Shown here piece by piece: positions 4,806 through 5,394 of a stretch of 5,394 nt of DNA (within the stretch, counting starts at the first letter, position 1; every line of letters starts with the position of its first letter). Source of the DNA: Calditrichia bacterium. GTDB taxonomy: Bacteria; Calditrichota; Calditrichia; RBG-13-44-9. The stretch is taken from contig JALXCH010000361.1 in NCBI GenBank assembly GCA_026991005.1, positions 1 through 5,394 of the forward strand, given 5' to 3'. The notes beneath the pieces are model-generated. The model saw only the letters and a program-made list of their open reading frames with translations, made no database searches and was not told where the DNA came from. The position numbers and the translations under genes were made by a program.

Positions 4806-5186
4806 AAAAAAACAAATTCAGGATAACAACAATAAAAATTTCAGAAAATTATTCTATTTTAGGAAAGACGCGAATGTATTTCTTTCCATGTGTGTAAAAT
4901 TCCACAAAGACTACTTTGGAGTATCTTTTTCCCCGGGGAATTCGTCTGGAGGGAACGAGAAAGGATGAAGACCATTTTAATGAAAAAGGAAAATCCGGAA
5001 CTTTTGCGTTCTTTGCATCTTCATCGCCCTTTTTGCAGAATTTCTTCAGGCTACACCTTAATACCACCCTTTTTCCAAAAGAAAATGATTAAAAAAATTG
5101 TTTTTCTTGCTTAATTTTGTCTATTTTATTATTTTTTTTTGTGAGTAATTATTATATGGTTCCAGCATCTGTTTATTTTAATCATA
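4806..5186. other. AT-rich intergenic spacer without a convincing gene
   Basis: The stretch contains trailing heptad fragments (to about 4830) and a perfect 12-bp palindrome TTCCCCGGGGAA (4929-4940). It also has the inverted GCGTTCTTTGC motif (5006-5016), weak AAGAAAA/TTTTCTT dyads near 5080-5110 and a T9 run (5132-5140). A 72-codon minus-strand frame (4849-5067) translates to a lysine- and valine-rich sequence including KVVFVEFYTHGKKYIRV, but it starts without a Shine-Dalgarno and covers the repeat motif. I read it as repeat-derived or relic DNA. Confidence 0.6.
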
Positions 5187-5214
5187 TTTACGGTTTAGCG
5201 AAAATTTGTATTTT
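5187..5214 (+). promoter_or_regulatory. Weak promoter candidate for the secreted-protein gene
   Basis: TTTACG (5187-5192) and TATTTT (5209-5214) are 16 bp apart, each matching 4 of 6 sigma-70 consensus bases, about 38 nt before the start codon. It is the best-placed pair I see in a very AT-rich stretch where chance matches are common. Confidence 0.25.
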
Positions 5215-5240
5215 CTGGAGAGAAATTATTAACCTTCGAT

Positions 5241-5246
5241 GGGAGG
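5241..5246 (+). promoter_or_regulatory. Shine-Dalgarno GGGAGG of the right-edge gene
   Basis: GGGAGG lies 5 nt before ATG 5252, the same spacing as the lipoprotein and ACT genes. It is the main support for calling this truncated gene. Confidence 0.75.
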
Positions 5247-5251
5247 TAGAT

Positions 5252-5394
5252 ATGAGATTCCATCGTTCTCAAAGCAATCAAAATAGAAAACCAGGACTTA
5301 TTTCCCGGACCACGGGGCTGTTTTTACTGCTCATCATTTTGGCCCTTCCTCTACTGGCTACTCCGGGATTGGTGCCTTCGGTTAGCGCCGATAC
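5252..5394 (+). CDS. Exported protein, N-terminal signal region only
   Basis: Forty-seven codons are visible before the window ends, and the frame is open throughout. The product has a long basic N-region (MRFHRSQSNQNRKPG to about residue 22), a strongly hydrophobic core LFLLLIILALPLLATPGLVP and a plausible Sec signal-peptidase site after VSA (before DT, about residue 45-46). An uncleaved membrane anchor is the alternative. It is therefore probably exported to the periplasm, cell surface or medium. Nothing of the mature protein is present, so no family can be given. It is transcribed away from the repeat island and divergently from the lipoprotein gene. The ATG is supported by GGGAGG 5 nt upstream; no other in-frame start fits as well. 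Confidence 0.82.
   Translation, partial: MRFHRSQSNQNRKPGLISRTTGLFLLLIILALPLLATPGLVPSVSAD

Noticed and set aside
4602..4815. Minus-strand ORFs of 63 and 64 codons with FVIWNL/FGICHLEF translations
   Set aside because: They are translations of the heptad repeat plus palindromic core, overlap each other in two frames and lack ribosome-binding sites.
4929..4940. TTCCCCGGGGAA palindrome as an operator
   Set aside because: A perfect 12-bp palindrome, but single, far from any gene start, and not enough to argue a binding site.

Overview
The window is a bacterial chromosomal fragment. Four and a half genes lie on the minus strand (1-4305), followed by a repeat-rich AT-rich intergenic island of about 0.95 kb, and the first 47 codons of a plus-strand secreted-protein gene at the right edge. 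The complete ACT and lipoprotein genes and the edge gene have AAGGAG/GGAGG-type Shine-Dalgarno sites exactly 5 nt from the start codon. There is a lipoprotein with a lipobox-like site, and the spacers contain CAAATTCCAAATAA-type arrays and GCAAAGAACGC motifs. I associate such spacers with repeat-rich genomes of the FCB superphylum and neighbouring candidate phyla, and a Calditrichota- or KSB1-like organism is my best guess. That taxonomic statement is inference from style, not from a marker gene.

Layout in the direction of minus-strand transcription: a membrane protein with a DUF697/YcjF-like domain (2515-3510, TTG start); a small tandem-ACT-domain protein (2020-2415); a spacer of about 200 nt with three stem-loops and a dyad; a saccharopine-dehydrogenase-family oxidoreductase closest in motifs to L-lysine 6-dehydrogenase (682-1818); and a zinc-dependent MDR alcohol dehydrogenase that runs off the left edge (1-627). 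A lipoprotein gene (3697-4305) lies upstream of this group and is separated from it by a clear intrinsic terminator (3648-3684), so it is probably its own transcription unit. The main annotation problem is the dehydrogenase start. Its Rossmann GAGLVG motif lies upstream of every in-frame ATG, GTG or TTG, so translation probably begins at an ATA or ATT codon and automatic callers would cut off the nucleotide-binding loop.

The lysine-dehydrogenase-like enzyme, the ACT protein (a fold that usually binds amino acids) and the zinc dehydrogenase together suggest an amino-acid catabolic or redox module with a small ligand-sensing partner. The sequence does not prove a shared pathway.

The island 4310-5250 has no convincing gene. 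It holds two arrays of a 7/14-bp repeat flanking a set of GCAAAG motifs, a 7-bp hairpin and a GC-richer palindromic element that can fold in two mutually exclusive ways. It then continues as AT-rich spacer with an inverted copy of the GCAAAGAACGC motif. I see no CRISPR, tRNA, rRNA, transposase or defence system, and nothing that clearly amounts to a new system. The strongest leads are the non-canonical start and the composite repeat element.
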